64,000 bases of DNA from Rubinisphaera italica. Its GTDB lineage: Bacteria; Planctomycetota; Planctomycetia; Planctomycetales; Planctomycetaceae. Shown here one piece after another: positions 18,465-29,525 of the stretch; position 1 is the stretch's first letter; each line of letters begins with the position of its first letter. The DNA is taken from positions 3,746,728-3,810,727 of the forward strand of contig NZ_SJPG01000001.1 of assembly GCF_007859715.1 (NCBI RefSeq). Direction: 5' to 3'. The position numbers were made by a program, and so were the translations under genes. The notes under the pieces are model-generated. The model saw only the letters and a program-made list of their open reading frames with translations. It ran no database searches and had not been told where the DNA came from.

Positions 18465-19451
18465 TCAATCTCCGTGTTTCTTCAGTGGGCGAAATAGAAT
18501 CCGTTGTTCCGAAATCTGAACGAACCCCAACGATGCGTAAAGTCTTACTGCTGGATGATTTCGGGCATCTACCCCTAGAAAAACCGATTTCTCATCTCGT
18601 TCAAATTTCTGGAGCGCTTGTGCGAGTGCTGTTTTTGCAAATCCCTGTTTTCGGTATTTTTCTGTAATTCCGATATAAATCAATTCGACTTGCTCAAACT
18701 CGGTATGTTCTGCAAAAAAGAGAATCCCAACCCCTTCACCTTCATGTTCAATGACAAGCCACCATTCAGGATGGTACTTCCCCTGAGTCTGATGAGATCG
18801 AATGGCCTGCTCTCCGGTTCGCTGGCCCTGGAGTTCAGGAAAATCCTGTGAATTTTCATAAGTGCGATCGATCAATTTTGCCAGCTGATACTCGTCAATA
18901 ATTTTCTGATAGGGAATCAACTTCAGGTTTTTGCGCATGGCAGATCTGGGCAGGCCGGATTTCATTGCAGCCTTCCTCGCCAGGAAAAGCAAATTCCCTA
19001 ACTCTTGAAATTTGGACTTCTGGAAGACTTCCAGATTCACCTCCTGATCAGCACTGACGGAACACTGCATGTGTGTGCAATCGCAGGAGTGAGCAACCTT
19101 GGTAGCGTAATTGAGCAAGCAGTCTCGAATTTCGTTCCTCTTTTCGGCAATCACATTTTTTACACAGACCGAAGGTGGCCAGACCAAACCTGTTCCATCT
19201 GGCTGGACAATCAGTAGAATTGCTCCAAGAATAATGGGGGAGGAGTTTTGTTCGTCAGTTGTTTGACTGGCAACCAGTAAATTCGTCAGATCAAACTCAC
19301 CAGTTTCCGCCTGATTCAGTATCAGTGAGACATCGTGATCAAGCTGAAAGGAACCGGAATCGCGAACCAGAAGTTCGAGCGCATCTCGCTGCTCTGTGAT
19401 AGTTCGTGCAGGACGAATTTCCCCTGAACTCGAAAATGTCTGATCATTCAT
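18465..19451 (-). CDS. GNAT-family N-acetyltransferase
   Basis: 328 residues from ATG 19451; an in-frame TTG at 19484 adds 11. The C-terminal half is a clear GNAT domain: WWLVIEHEGEGVGILFF (beta4), VELIYIGITEKYRKQGFAKTALAQAL (beta4-alpha3 with the R-x-x-G-x-A acetyl-CoA pyrophosphate loop), and the final NHPAVRLYASLGFVQISEQRILF. The N-terminal half has a weaker but similar beta-alpha layout ending in a RPDGTGLVWPPSV-like strand. This suggests a double-GNAT protein of which only the C-terminal copy keeps the CoA loop. Acceptor substrate unknown. It lies upstream of dnaA across the long gap, same strand. Confidence 0.82.
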   Translation of the reverse strand: MNDQTFSSSGEIRPARTITEQRDALELLVRDSGSFQLDHDVSLILNQAETGEFDLTNLLVASQTTDEQNSSPIILGAILLIVQPDGTGLVWPPSVCVKNVIAEKRNEIRDCLLNYATKVAHSCDCTHMQCSVSADQEVNLEVFQKSKFQELGNLLFLARKAAMKSGLPRSAMRKNLKLIPYQKIIDEYQLAKLIDRTYENSQDFPELQGQRTGEQAIRSHQTQGKYHPEWWLVIEHEGEGVGILFFAEHTEFEQVELIYIGITEKYRKQGFAKTALAQALQKFERDEKSVFLGVDARNHPAVRLYASLGFVQISEQRILFRPLKKHGD

Positions 19452-19634
19452 AATCAACCCACTTCGGGTAAGCGACGATATCAATTGTCATTTGCATTCA
19501 ACTTTTTCAGAATAACCATCGGCCCTATGCACCATTCGGACACCATTCTGAGGATTCAACACGAACCTCGACCGATGATATCGCATCATAATGCCAGTCC
19601 ATCCCTTTTCTCCAATCTAAGGAAAGGGTAATTG

Positions 19635-21452
19635 ATGTATTTCGCAAATCCCTGGGGTTTACTTGGATTGCTGGCCTTACCGATTATTGCCGTGATCCAT
19701 CTCTACCATCGACGATTTCCTCCTCTACCAATTGCAGGCCTGCATTTATGGACTCAGGAAACACGAAAGGACTCTCCTGGTAGAAAACGTGAGCAACTTC
19801 CCATTACTCGTTCACTACTACTGGAACTGCTGGCTGCAATACTGATTGCTTTACTTCTGGCAGATCCTCGAGATGCCTCAACGATGACTAAGCCCCACCT
19901 CGTGGTTGTACTCGATGATTCCGCCTCGATGTCTGCTCAAACCGGTGGAAGCTCTTCAAGGGAACGGGCAATTGACTGGCTTAAAGAGCAGGAATCCTCA
20001 CTGGGACGTGGCGGCGTTGTTTCTGTATTGCTAACGGGTCTCCGTCCGACATTAATCGCTGGCCCCCGTGCGAGTTGGCAGGAAATGTTGATCGCGCTGG
20101 AAGATTGGCAACCCCAATCGACCAGCCACGATTTTGGACCAGCATGGGATCTGGCGGCTCAACTGGCCGGTGAACAAGAAGGCCGGATTGCGTTCCTGAC
20201 AGATCGTCTTCCCGGCGAAAGCGAAATTGTCCCCGAACGAATGGAGACTGTTTCTGTCGGTCGAAAAATGAACAACGTCGCAATTACCGCCGCTCGCTGG
20301 TTATTCGATGCCGACACAGGCGAAGGAACTCTGTTTACACGCATTGCCAATCTGGGATCTGAGGAGGCGACGGTTCAACTCTCCGCAACGGCTGGCTCGA
20401 ACCAGTTGATTGATGAGCCGATCTCTCTTCCTGCCAATACGGAAAAAGCAATGCAGTGGGCTGTCCCAGGAGGACTCTCACAGATTCAATTTAAAGCTGA
20501 AGCCCAAAATGATCCGCTTGCAATCGATCATGAAATCCTCCTGATTGAACCAGAAGTCCGACTGGTGACAGTCGCAGTAACTTTACCATCGAATCACTCT
20601 GCCTTTGAACCAATCAAAAAAATCCTTGGTGTGTTACCGAATGTTCAACTGGGCGATCCCCCCAATTCCGATTTGATCATTTCCCAGGCCGCGGAGAATC
20701 CTGCTGGAGACCGCTCGCTCTGGTGGCTGGGGATCGGTCCGTTAAATCCGAACACTGTCGCCGAAAACGGAAAGACGTTAATCGGCCCCTATCTGATCGA
20801 AAAACAAAATCCGTTGATGAATGGGATCGTTCTGGGTGGAGTTGTCTGGGGTGGAATCCAAAATGCGCCCGAAGAATTAACGCCCATCGTTAGTGCCGGT
20901 TCGACTTTACTCTTTGGACAGCGACTGGATACTTCGTCCAATGCTTATTTGCTCAATATCGATCTGGCCTCAACGAACTTAACAGAAAGTCCCGACTGGC
21001 CGATTTTCTGGACGAACCTGATCGAACAATGTCGTATTTCACGCCCCGGTTTTCGTCGCTGGAATTTTCATCTCGATGAATCAATTCCGTTTACTCTTCC
21101 GTTGGATAGCCTTGAAAAATCGGAGCAACTGACCCTCAAGCATGGGGAAACAGAAAAGTCGCTCGTTCGAATGGAAAATATGGAAATTCCTCCTCGATCC
21201 GAAGTTGGCTTGTATCAAGTGATTGATGGTAAAGAATTACTAGGAGAGTTTGCGGTCAATTTTTTCGACCGGGAAGAATCCGACTTAACACAACTGCTTC
21301 CCGGAGAGCGTCCTTCCAGTATCCGTGGTCCCGCACTGGGGATCCATGTTGATAACCCCTTCTCCTGGCTGCTGGTCATTGGATTGCTGATGACACTAGG
21401 AGCCATTTATTACGACTGGGCGATCACGCGCTCGAAGAAATTCGCGGCCTAA
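19635..21452 (+). CDS. BatA-type VWA-domain membrane protein
   Basis: 605 residues. The N-terminus is the BatA/aerotolerance module: membrane helix [25 protein letters not shown] (about 3-27), then a second helix about 57-75. The von Willebrand A domain follows, with a MIDAS-like DDSASMS motif (about 93-99) and a metal-contact TDRLPG loop. A long beta-rich region leads to a C-terminal membrane helix (about 572-595), with a short basic tail. ATG 19635 follows a good AAGGAAAGGG Shine-Dalgarno. In planctomycetes such genes usually cluster with a MoxR ATPase and a DUF58 protein, which are absent here. Role in envelope or chaperone-like assembly is inferred from the family. Confidence 0.85.
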   Translation: MYFANPWGLLGLLALPIIAVIHLYHRRFPPLPIAGLHLWTQETRKDSPGRKREQLPITRSLLLELLAAILIALLLADPRDASTMTKPHLVVVLDDSASMSAQTGGSSSRERAIDWLKEQESSLGRGGVVSVLLTGLRPTLIAGPRASWQEMLIALEDWQPQSTSHDFGPAWDLAAQLAGEQEGRIAFLTDRLPGESEIVPERMETVSVGRKMNNVAITAARWLFDADTGEGTLFTRIANLGSEEATVQLSATAGSNQLIDEPISLPANTEKAMQWAVPGGLSQIQFKAEAQNDPLAIDHEILLIEPEVRLVTVAVTLPSNHSAFEPIKKILGVLPNVQLGDPPNSDLIISQAAENPAGDRSLWWLGIGPLNPNTVAENGKTLIGPYLIEKQNPLMNGIVLGGVVWGGIQNAPEELTPIVSAGSTLLFGQRLDTSSNAYLLNIDLASTNLTESPDWPIFWTNLIEQCRISRPGFRRWNFHLDESIPFTLPLDSLEKSEQLTLKHGETEKSLVRMENMEIPPRSEVGLYQVIDGKELLGEFAVNFFDREESDLTQLLPGERPSSIRGPALGIHVDNPFSWLLVIGLLMTLGAIYYDWAITRSKKFAA

Positions 21453-21463
21453 GCAGGCATGAA

Positions 21464-21570
21464 TTAGACCATTTTCAAATGGTATCTGCAGTCGCATGGA
21501 CATCAAATGTCCTAAAAACGATGTGTTTGCTCCTGCTGAACACTGCAGGTAATTTTTGAATTTGCTCTAG
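21464..21570. repeat. MITE-like palindromic repeat, copy 2
   Basis: Second copy of the 108-bp element at 7792-7899, in the opposite orientation. Ends TTAGACCATTTTCAAATGG and AATTTGCTCTAG; shared core CTGCAGTCGCATGGACATCA and TTTGCTCCTGCT. It begins 12 bases after the VWA stop and ends about 20 bases before the bestrophin start. Confidence 0.8.
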
Positions 21571-21590
21571 AAAACGACTGACGACATTTT

Positions 21591-22388
21591 ATGAACACGC
21601 TGAATAAAGTTGGAATCGGCGCTGCAGTTGTTGCCTGTTATGGATTGCTGCCACTCTGGAAAGAAAATTCACAATTTGCGAATGTGGGTGATACACCGGC
21701 TGAATTACATGCCGCTCTCACTTTGGTGCTGGGCTGGTTGCTCGTATTTCGTACCAACAAGGCTTACGAACGCTGGTGGGAAGCGCGAACGTTATGGGGG
21801 CAACTTGTGAACGCAAGTCGCAATCTGTCAATCAAATTGAATCGACTGACTCGGCTCTCCGAAGCCGACCGATTGAAATGTCAGGAAATCCTCCGGACTT
21901 TTCCGCAAGTCCTGCGAGACCATCTGAGAAAACCAGTTGATCCGAATCAATATCCCATCTTCGATCAACTCGCCTCCTCAATTACCCATACACCAAGCAA
22001 TCTGGTCAATCGAATCTACGAAATTCTGGCCGCTGGCAGGAAACAAAATCTGCTTGATGGTGATGAGCTGAGAGTGATTGATGAGGACTTGCGAGTTTAT
22101 CTGAATATTTGCGGCGGGTGTGAGCGGATTCGAAAAACATTGATTGTCAGTTCCTACCGTACGTTCTCTCGACAATGTGTGTTCCTGTTTTTACTGACGC
22201 TGCCCTGGGGGATTATTGAGGACTTTGGCTGGTGGACTCCCATCCTGACGGGCATGATGGCTTACTTCATGATTGCCATGGAAGTCGTCGCAGAACACAT
22301 CGAAGAACCGTTTGGTTACCATGATGAAGATCTGAACCTGGATGCTCTCTGCCAGACAATTGAATCATCGGTCAATGAGTTGATGTAG
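21591..22388 (+). CDS. Bestrophin-like (UPF0187/YneE) channel protein, short N-terminus
   Basis: 265 residues of the bacterial bestrophin family, which are pentameric anion or cation channels of the inner membrane. Supporting motifs are LVLGWLLVFRTNKAYERWWEARTLWGQLVNASRNL (the family core: F-R-T-N-x-A-Y-x-R-W-W-E-x-R), the late SYRTFSRQCVFLFLLTLPWGIIEDFGWWTPILTGMMAYFMIAMEVVAEHIEEPFG, and the closing DLNLDALCQTIE. Family members are about 290-300 residues and start with an amphipathic segment before the first helix. Here the protein begins almost at that helix. An in-frame TGA at 21579 rules out extension. No convincing Shine-Dalgarno is visible. Possibly truncated by repeat insertion upstream, or a natural short form. 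Confidence 0.82.
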   Translation: MNTLNKVGIGAAVVACYGLLPLWKENSQFANVGDTPAELHAALTLVLGWLLVFRTNKAYERWWEARTLWGQLVNASRNLSIKLNRLTRLSEADRLKCQEILRTFPQVLRDHLRKPVDPNQYPIFDQLASSITHTPSNLVNRIYEILAAGRKQNLLDGDELRVIDEDLRVYLNICGGCERIRKTLIVSSYRTFSRQCVFLFLLTLPWGIIEDFGWWTPILTGMMAYFMIAMEVVAEHIEEPFGYHDEDLNLDALCQTIESSVNELM

Positions 22389-22439
22389 GTGTTTACAATC
22401 AGTAATTCCGGGGGCTTCGCTGCACTACGACTCCAGTTG

Positions 22440-22468
22440 TTCTATGAAAGCTGAGGGCTTTCATAGAA
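22440..22468. repeat. Perfect 12-bp hairpin
   Basis: TTCTATGAAAGC-TGAGG-GCTTTCATAGAA, 51 bases after the bestrophin stop. No T-tract follows. Confidence 0.6.
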
Positions 22469-22492
22469 GCCACACTTTTGTATAAATCGAAA

Positions 22493-22531
22493 AAAGCGAG
22501 TGAGTCCCATTGGTCTGGACTCACTCGCTTT
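22493..22531. terminator. Bidirectional terminator between bestrophin gene and glgP
   Basis: Perfect 15-bp stem AAAGCGAGTGAGTCC / GGACTCACTCGCTTT with a 9-base loop. It has A-run and T-rich flanks and lies between convergent genes. Confidence 0.88.
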
Positions 22532-22562
22532 CGTTTCGTGTTTGTCTGAATGTATCAGAAAA

Positions 22563-24710
22563 TTACGGCATCATGCGCATTTCTGCGGACTCGCCGCCGG
22601 CTGCCGGAATGTAGGTTCCTGTCACGTAGTCCATCACCATACGGTCAGCATTATATCGCCAGCCGAGAGTTTTGACGGAATGCTTCATTCGCATAATCCA
22701 ATCCTGAGGCAGATCATCGGTATCGCGCTCGTAGTAGATTTTGACAATTTGATTTTCCAGAACATCAATCAGGCTTTCCGCATCCCGTTGATCCTGAATG
22801 TCGTCATTGGCGTGGATATGGCCATCACCGATTGCGAAGCCGTTTGTCTCGTCGTAGGCTTCCGCCCACCAGCCATCCAGCACCGAGAAGTTCAATCCAC
22901 CATTGAGTACGACTTTCTGGCCACTCGTCCCGGAGGCTTCCAAAGGACGACGTGGGTTATTCAACCAGACATCGACTCCTTGCACAAGATGGCGTGTGAA
23001 GTTGATGTCATAATCTTCGAGGAAGACAATCTTACCGCGAAACTCGTCAGTCTCGGAGAGCCTGACAATTTTCTGCAAAATCGATTTGCCGATTTCATCA
23101 GCAGGGTGAGCTTTTCCGCAGAAGATGAACTGGACAGGACGATTGGCATCGTGCGCAATTCGAGCGAGACGTTTGGCATCGTGTAAAATCAGGTCTGCTC
23201 GCTTATACGGTGCAAATCGACGGGCAAAGCCGATCGTCAATGCCTGCGGGTCCATCATTTCTGAAAGATCGGCCAGTTCACTGTCACTCGCATTTTTACG
23301 AGCGGCCTGCTTCATTAAGCAACTCCGCATATAAACAATCAGGCGAGCTTTAAGAGCCTGATGAGTTTCCCACAATTCTCCGGGTGTGACTTGTTCGAAC
23401 CCGGCCCACACTTCCGGTTCTCCGGTACGCAGGAACCACTCAGCTGGAAGTACGCGATCGTAAATGACTCGCATTTGAGTCGCCAGCCAGGAGTTCACGT
23501 GTACTCCGTTCGTAATGTGCCCGATTGGGATTTCTTCTTCACTGCGCCAAGGCCACAAACAAGCCCACATTTTTCGGGAAACAACACCATGCAAATTGGA
23601 TACGGCATTGGCACGACGAGAAGTTTTGAAAGCAAGAACCGTCATACAAAACGTTTCGTGATGATTTTGCGGATCGACTCGACCCAATGCCATTAAGCCA
23701 TGATGATCGAGTCCCAGTGCATCGCCCATTGGTCCGAGATGATAATCGATCAACCCACCATCGAAACGATCGTGACCTGCAGCGACAGGAGTGTGAGTTG
23801 TGAAGACACCTGAAGCAGCTGTTTCGCGAAGGGCATTGTCAAACGTCATCCCATCTTTATGCATGCGTTGACGAATAACCTCCAGTCCCGCAAATGCGGA
23901 GTGTCCTTCATTCATATGAATGACACGAGGATTGATTCCAATCGCTTCCAAGGCGCGCATTCCGCCAATGCCAAGTAACATTTCCTGACGGATTCGGGTT
24001 GTTTGATCTCCTCCGTACAAGCGGGCGGTCAAACTGCGAATTTCGTCAGAATTTTGTGGGACATTGGCATCGAGTAAATACAACCGGATGCGACCAACCA
24101 TGACATGCATGATGCGGGCATAGATTTTTTCATTTCGAGTTTCCACGGAAATGATAATCTCTTTCCCGTCTGGACCTTTGAGAACCGTCAGAGGCATCGT
24201 TTCAGAATCGACCTCGGTATAAGTTTCCTGTTGCCAGCCGTTTTCATCGATTGCCTGTGAGAAATAGCCTTCATGATAAAACAGACCAATTCCAACTAGA
24301 GGAACACCGAGATCCGATGCACTTTTCAAATGGTCGCCTGCCAGAACTCCCAAACCGCCCGAGTAGACCCGCAGCGATTCGTGTATTCCGAATTCAGCGG
24401 AAAAATAAGCCACAGGCCGAAAATTCAGCAGTCCCGCATGTGTATCTCCCCAAGTGGAATCGGAAGCCAGATATTCTTTGAACCGTCGGAAGGCCCAGTT
24501 AATTTTTGAATGCAGAACTTCCTCGCGACAGCGTTTTTCAAGCTTGTTCGGAGTATATTCTTTGAGTAACTGGACGGGATTATGGCTCAATTCGGTAAAC
24601 CGGATGGGATCGATGCGGCGAAAGATATCGTCCACCTCCGGCTGCCAGCTCCACCAAAGGTTATTTGCGATTTCAGTCAACTTCGCGTGGACAGTCATCT
24701 CTGCGGGCAT
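22563..24710 (-). CDS. glgP: Alpha-glucan (glycogen) phosphorylase
   Basis: Releases glucose-1-phosphate from alpha-1,4-glucans (cytosol). About 715 residues, the short archaeal/bacterial 'alpha-glucan family' type rather than the 800-residue E. coli type. The N-terminal domain has NNLWWSW (about 16-22) and [34 protein letters not shown], typical of this subtype. The C-terminal domain has [21 protein letters not shown], part of the glucan/phosphate and PLP-binding region, and the conserved FGKAHP-like [10 protein letters not shown]. Start: ATG 24710 lies 9 bases after GAAGG, while ATG 24719 overlaps that site, so 24710 is preferred. The first residues before MTVHAK may vary. Single gene with no other glycogen genes nearby. 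Confidence 0.93.
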   Translation of the reverse strand: MPAEMTVHAKLTEIANNLWWSWQPEVDDIFRRIDPIRFTELSHNPVQLLKEYTPNKLEKRCREEVLHSKINWAFRRFKEYLASDSTWGDTHAGLLNFRPVAYFSAEFGIHESLRVYSGGLGVLAGDHLKSASDLGVPLVGIGLFYHEGYFSQAIDENGWQQETYTEVDSETMPLTVLKGPDGKEIIISVETRNEKIYARIMHVMVGRIRLYLLDANVPQNSDEIRSLTARLYGGDQTTRIRQEMLLGIGGMRALEAIGINPRVIHMNEGHSAFAGLEVIRQRMHKDGMTFDNALRETAASGVFTTHTPVAAGHDRFDGGLIDYHLGPMGDALGLDHHGLMALGRVDPQNHHETFCMTVLAFKTSRRANAVSNLHGVVSRKMWACLWPWRSEEEIPIGHITNGVHVNSWLATQMRVIYDRVLPAEWFLRTGEPEVWAGFEQVTPGELWETHQALKARLIVYMRSCLMKQAARKNASDSELADLSEMMDPQALTIGFARRFAPYKRADLILHDAKRLARIAHDANRPVQFIFCGKAHPADEIGKSILQKIVRLSETDEFRGKIVFLEDYDINFTRHLVQGVDVWLNNPRRPLEASGTSGQKVVLNGGLNFSVLDGWWAEAYDETNGFAIGDGHIHANDDIQDQRDAESLIDVLENQIVKIYYERDTDDLPQDWIMRMKHSVKTLGWRYNADRMVMDYVTGTYIPAAGGESAEMRMMP

Positions 24711-24917
24711 GTTATGCATCCTTCATCAATTGTCATGCGTGAGTGCGTCACTGTTTACAACTCGGAAAAGATCCTAAACTGAGTGAGGTCAATTTATCTC
24801 TCTGTGAATATTTTGGATCATTCCTATGGCAGTTCAACACTCAGTATAGCGACTTGAAGACCGTGCTGAAAAGTTGTCCGCTTATTCCGTTTTGAAAAGT
24901 TTTTTACGTCAAAGTAT

Positions 24918-27038
24918 ATGGATACTTCCACTGACCGTCGTCCAATGAAAATGAAATCGTCTGCGATTCTTATCACACTCGCTGTTGGAATTGCACTGAC
25001 GATGTGGTTCTGGCTTGACCTGTGGCTGGGAGGCGGATTGATTGGCGGGGATGTTTACACCTATTACTTTCCTCAGAAAACTTTTTATGCAGAAGCCCTC
25101 AAACAGGGACACATTCCACTCTGGAATTCGCTCGTCGGACATGGATATCCCCTGGTGGCAGAAAGCCAGACGGGTGTTTTTTATCCATTCAATCTGTTGT
25201 TTTATCGATTCCTGAATGTCAACACGGCTTACAATGTGAACCATCTGTTTCACTATGTTCTGGCATTCTGTGCGACAGTCTGGCTGGCACGGGATCTGGG
25301 AATCTCACTGTTCGGAGCTTTACTTTCCGGACTGGTCTTCGTGTATGGATGGTTTGCTCCACGATGTTGCCTTGAATGGGCGATTCTGACGGGAGCCTGG
25401 TTACCACTCGCTCTTGCTATGTTCAATCGCTATTTCCGAACCAGAAATTTCTTGTGGCTGTGGGGTCTTTCTGGAATACTATGTCTGCAATTGCTCCCCG
25501 GACATTTTCATCTGGCTTTCATCACATTGATTTGTCTCACACTGTGGTCACTATGTGAATGGATTTCAGAGTTACGTTCAAAAAAAACTCCGGAATTGAC
25601 TGAGAGTGAACCTGATGAACCCTCTGTGAGCCGCTTTGCCAGTTCGACTGCTCAAACTTTGATATTTCCTGCACTTGCTATTTCGGTGGGAATACTCCTG
25701 GCGAGTCTGCAATTGTTGCCAACTTGGTCGTTGAAACAAAACAGTCAACGAGAAACATCAGCCTCTGCAGACTTTGATCCAGGATACGGACACATCCCTC
25801 CCCGATATCTCTCGCAAGTGATTATGCCCTGGTACTGGTATGGTCGGGCCCATGAACTTGATAACCGACTGAATGCGCATCAGTTTCTCGATTACCCGAC
25901 CGCGACTAATCCTGTTGAAGCTCATCTGTATTTCGGGATATTGCCCATGATCCTGGCTGTTGCAGGAGGGATTTCATTATTTCATTCCCACAATGAAAGC
26001 GATCGACGATTGCTATGGCTGGGCGGGTTCGGGCTGCTGGCTCTTGTCTATGCAACTGGGTGGCTGCTGCCGTTGTTGCAAAACGTTCCTGGTTTCAGTT
26101 TCTTTCGAGGCCCCGGTCGCTATGGCATTGTTACGGCCCTTGCTGCAGCACTCTGGTCCGCTCGTGGCTGGGATACGATTCGTCAATTTTTGGGACCGAG
26201 ATGGAAAGTCTTGTTAGCAATACTGATTGGCATCGGCACCCTGCTCGATCTTTCCTGGGTCAGTCAGAAAATCACCTATGCATTTATGGTCCCGGACACG
26301 CCGATGACTCGAATTGAAAAGAGTCCGGTTCGTCAAATGCTCAAAGACTTACCTGCTCCTGCACGCTTGTTTGGACCAGGGCCAAACTTATTGACAATTA
26401 CAGGTGTCGCTGCCACGCCGGTTTATCTGGGAATCGGACCAGCCGAGTATTTCGATCCGAAACTGACCTATCCGGAATCCAAAACTGATGCGCCAGAAAG
26501 CCCCTGGGCGACATTCACTGCCGAACAAACCCAATGGCTTCAGCAAGCCGGGGTGACTCACCTTTTGACTTATGCACCACCCGATCCTCAAAATGAGTCC
26601 TTGCAATTGTTGTGGCAGGGAATGGACCCCTTATTAAATGGAGCCTGGGGGCGATATCAGGAACCAATCTATCTCTCTGCACTGCTCGGCACGCGGGGAC
26701 GAGGCTCATGGGATCAAAACTCTGAAAGCACTTCGATCAACTGGAAGCAGGAGTCCTCTGAGCAAATAACTCTCCAGGTTGAAACTCCCATCGCTCAGCA
26801 ACTCATCCTGACCGAACTTTACGATCCCAACTGGATGGCCACGATTGATGGTCAACCCGCTGAGTCAATCCGCATCGATGGCATGTTCCGTGGTCTGGAG
26901 ATCCCCGCAGGCTCTCATCAGGTCACTTGGAACTATCGATCTCGTAGTTTTCGATGGGGTCTGATGATCTCCATTGCAGGATTTACAATTTGGGCGATGG
27001 CTGGAACCTTACTGATTACAAAAACTCGACGGCCATAA
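24918..27038 (+). CDS. YfhO-like polytopic membrane protein
   Basis: 706 residues with about 11-12 hydrophobic helices between 15 and 430 and one near the C-terminus (about 680-700). The first loop has GGDVYTYYFPQKTFYAEALKQGHIPLWNSLVGHGYPLVAESQTGVFYP, the hallmark of the YfhO/GT-C-like group, with an Asp in the first periplasmic loop where GT-C glycosyltransferases have a catalytic acid. The C-terminal 150 residues are a beta-rich periplasmic domain (LTELYDPNWMATIDGQPAE) seen in YfhO proteins. Probably transfers a sugar from a polyprenyl-phosphate donor; the acceptor is unknown. The next gene on the same strand, 137 bases on, is a CapD-type dehydratase, consistent with surface polysaccharide work. 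Confidence 0.82.
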   Translation: MDTSTDRRPMKMKSSAILITLAVGIALTMWFWLDLWLGGGLIGGDVYTYYFPQKTFYAEALKQGHIPLWNSLVGHGYPLVAESQTGVFYPFNLLFYRFLNVNTAYNVNHLFHYVLAFCATVWLARDLGISLFGALLSGLVFVYGWFAPRCCLEWAILTGAWLPLALAMFNRYFRTRNFLWLWGLSGILCLQLLPGHFHLAFITLICLTLWSLCEWISELRSKKTPELTESEPDEPSVSRFASSTAQTLIFPALAISVGILLASLQLLPTWSLKQNSQRETSASADFDPGYGHIPPRYLSQVIMPWYWYGRAHELDNRLNAHQFLDYPTATNPVEAHLYFGILPMILAVAGGISLFHSHNESDRRLLWLGGFGLLALVYATGWLLPLLQNVPGFSFFRGPGRYGIVTALAAALWSARGWDTIRQFLGPRWKVLLAILIGIGTLLDLSWVSQKITYAFMVPDTPMTRIEKSPVRQMLKDLPAPARLFGPGPNLLTITGVAATPVYLGIGPAEYFDPKLTYPESKTDAPESPWATFTAEQTQWLQQAGVTHLLTYAPPDPQNESLQLLWQGMDPLLNGAWGRYQEPIYLSALLGTRGRGSWDQNSESTSINWKQESSEQITLQVETPIAQQLILTELYDPNWMATIDGQPAESIRIDGMFRGLEIPAGSHQVTWNYRSRSFRWGLMISIAGFTIWAMAGTLLITKTRRP

Positions 27039-27175
27039 GTCATTAACCCCAAGGGAGTTATGCGATCAACCCTGATTGAGGTCACTTTTGAGGAGTCACT
27101 CCCTCTTGTTTCACAATGGGCCAAAACACGCATCTGGACTCGATAGTCTGAAACGACTACAATTCCGCCACGCGA

Positions 27176-29158
27176 ATGGAATATCGCGTATCGGATTCTC
27201 TTCGCAGAGATCCGATGAATCGTATCGATCAGTTCTTGCAACGATCGACGGGGGACACGCCATTTGGGACGATTCAAGATCATACGGAGCTTCTCATGCG
27301 CCACCGTCTGGCAATCATTTTGCCCATTTATACAATTCTTATTACAGCCTCGCTATTTCTAGCATTCTGTCTGCGTTTTGATTTCGCGATGGGAAGCTCG
27401 GAACTCTTAAAATTCACAGCGGCTCTCCCATACATCATCGCAGCCAAGTTGCTGATTGCCGCGATCTCCCGCGAGTGGAATCGATCCTATCGGCATGTTT
27501 CCATTACTGACGGAATCCTTATTGTCGGCACCTGTGGATTTATGACAAGCGTTTTGCTGGCATTACACTATATCAGTCCGCAGTCTCCGATGTCTTTACC
27601 TCGCTCTGTCACATTAATTGACGGATTGATCAGCCTGCTGGCCATATTGGGATTTCGGATTGCCTGTCGTATGATCTGGTCCAGTCGAAAACCAAACAGC
27701 CGAGAACAACCGACAGAAACAGCGTTAATTTTTGGCTCTGATGATTCGGCTATTGGCATCTGGAAAATGGTCATGTCAAGCAACGGTCATTTGGGTCGAT
27801 TTCGGATCGTTGGATTCATCAACTCAAGTGGAGAACGACAAAGATCCCTGATTGGTGGTCAACAAGTCTACTCGCTTGAAGATTGCTGGGAATCAAAGAC
27901 TGCCACACCGATCCAGCATATTCTTGTACCAACGTCGACTTCAGGACGTGTCGTACGAGATTTATTAAGTCGTTGCCAGGAAGCCGACATTCAGCTGCAT
28001 AAAGTTCCAACTGTTGAAGAAATTGTTGAAGGACGATTTCGACTGGCAGTTCGCGAACTGGATATCGATGACCTGTTGCGTCGCCCACCCACATCACTCG
28101 ACCTCGAAAAGATCGGCCATTCGATCACTGGAAAAACGGTTCTGGTCACTGGTGGAGCGGGAAGTATTGGCAGCGAATTATGCCGTCAGATTATCGGATT
28201 CGAACCTGCCAAGTTGATCATTTTCGATCATTCCGAATTTGGCGTTTTCAAAATGGAACGCGAATTTGTAGCACGCGATTGCGGAGAGATTGAGCTGTGT
28301 TATCTCACCGCCAGTGTGCTCGACAAGGATGCTCTAGAAGGAGCGTTCGCCCGTCACCAACCAGAAATCGTATTTCATGCGGCTGCCTATAAACATGTCC
28401 CATTGATGCAGGATAATCCTTACGCAGCGATCCGCAACAATTTCATGGGGACAAAAGCCGTTGTCGACATCGCTCACAAACATCAAGTGGAACGTTTTGT
28501 GTTAATTTCCACCGACAAAGCCGTCCGTCCAACTTCAGTGATGGGAGCCACGAAGCTGCTGGCCGAAAAATATCTGCAAGCGATGTCTAACATTTCCTCG
28601 ACAATTTACATTACGGTTCGCTTTGGAAATGTTCTCAATTCTGTTGGCAGTGTTGTACCGACTTTCCGCAAACAAATCGAATGCGGTGGGCCGGTGACGG
28701 TGACGCACAAGGATATGGTCCGCTATTTCATGACGATTCCGGAAGCGGTCCAACTCGTGCTTCAAGCAGGAGCGGTTGGAGGAACCGGAAATGTTCTAAT
28801 TCTCGATATGGGTGATCCCGTAAAAATTGTCGATCTGGCCAAGGACATGATCAGCCTATCCGGGCTGAGCTATCCGGATGATATCGACATCAAGTTCACC
28901 GGTTTGCGTCCCGGTGAGAAAATGTATGAAGAACTGTTCTATGAGCACGAACAGAGTGCACCAAAGATTCACGAGAAAATTATTCTCGGAGCCGGACATG
29001 CTCCTTCGACCATGCAAATCAATGCCGATCTGCAACAGCTGCAGAGCTCTTTGAACAATAATCCATCCGCTCTGTCTGATACACTTTGGGAAGTAGTGAA
29101 CCGCTACGTTGCCCTGGACGATGTCCAAATCGAATCCCGTTCCCGCACTGCGGCTTAA
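27176..29158 (+). CDS. CapD/WbpM-type nucleotide-sugar 4,6-dehydratase
   Basis: 660-residue membrane-bound dehydratase/epimerase of the PglF/WbpM/CapD group, which converts UDP-GlcNAc to the 4-keto-6-deoxy sugar used in surface glycans. About four membrane helices lie at 40-160, a Rossmann-like CoA-binding domain at about 180-290, then the extended SDR domain. NAD motif [10 protein letters not shown] (325-334), [10 protein letters not shown], and the catalytic [16 protein letters not shown] segment (about 445-460). As in the large WbpM members, the canonical Tyr-x3-Lys is replaced by Met-x3-Lys, with Asp/Lys in STDKA doing acid-base work. ATG 27176 is used; ATG 27215 is an alternative 13 codons later. 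A terminator follows. Confidence 0.93.
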   Translation: MEYRVSDSLRRDPMNRIDQFLQRSTGDTPFGTIQDHTELLMRHRLAIILPIYTILITASLFLAFCLRFDFAMGSSELLKFTAALPYIIAAKLLIAAISREWNRSYRHVSITDGILIVGTCGFMTSVLLALHYISPQSPMSLPRSVTLIDGLISLLAILGFRIACRMIWSSRKPNSREQPTETALIFGSDDSAIGIWKMVMSSNGHLGRFRIVGFINSSGERQRSLIGGQQVYSLEDCWESKTATPIQHILVPTSTSGRVVRDLLSRCQEADIQLHKVPTVEEIVEGRFRLAVRELDIDDLLRRPPTSLDLEKIGHSITGKTVLVTGGAGSIGSELCRQIIGFEPAKLIIFDHSEFGVFKMEREFVARDCGEIELCYLTASVLDKDALEGAFARHQPEIVFHAAAYKHVPLMQDNPYAAIRNNFMGTKAVVDIAHKHQVERFVLISTDKAVRPTSVMGATKLLAEKYLQAMSNISSTIYITVRFGNVLNSVGSVVPTFRKQIECGGPVTVTHKDMVRYFMTIPEAVQLVLQAGAVGGTGNVLILDMGDPVKIVDLAKDMISLSGLSYPDDIDIKFTGLRPGEKMYEELFYEHEQSAPKIHEKIILGAGHAPSTMQINADLQQLQSSLNNNPSALSDTLWEVVNRYVALDDVQIESRSRTAA

Positions 29159-29194
29159 TACGATTCAAACCGAATTTATTCAGAACGAGTGTGC

Positions 29195-29223
29195 CACTGC
29201 TGGCTTACCAGCAGTGTTTTTTA
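29195..29223 (+). terminator. Terminator after nucleotide-sugar dehydratase gene
   Basis: CACTGCTGG-CTTA-CCAGCAGTG, a perfect 9-bp stem followed by a run of seven T/A-rich bases (TTTTTTA). Confidence 0.9.
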
Positions 29224-29285
29224 TTGACTGTTTTGATTTTCAATTTGTTTTCTCCTTCCCAGGGTGACATCTTAAAAAAGGACCT

Positions 29286-29375
29286 CCGGGGTGGTGGAGG
29301 CGTTCCGCTTATGCAAAGGCCCCGGAAGTTCAACGATTCGGGGGCTTCTCTTCGAGAGCACCCCCGCCACCCGGG
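29286..29375. repeat. 90-bp GC-rich palindromic repeat, copy 1
   Basis: Outer arms CCGGGGTGGTGGAGGCG and CACCCCCGCCACCCGGG; inner arms GCCCCGGAAGTTC and ATTCGGGGGCTTC. Same element as 40731-40819, about 80% identical by eye. Confidence 0.85.
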
Positions 29376-29525
29376 TTTGATTATTTTCCAGTATTCAACT
29401 GGTGATCACCAGTGTTCCAATAAATTGTTGAAATTCTCCAATAGAATCTTCAGGAGCTATTCAGAGAACAACTTTTAGCCTCTAAAATCCATGAAGAACC
29501 ATTGAACCAAGCAACTGGAGCGTAT

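Larger units (their letters stand above)
29159..29525. other. 367-bp intergenic region
   Basis: Holds a terminator (29195-29223), a 90-bp palindromic repeat (29286-29375), and then about 150 bases with nothing recognisable that must contain the promoter of the PQQ-propeller gene. Confidence 0.6.

Noticed and set aside
22500..23186. 228-codon plus-strand frame
   Set aside because: Antisense to the glucan phosphorylase, which carries clear conserved motifs; the shadow frame has none.
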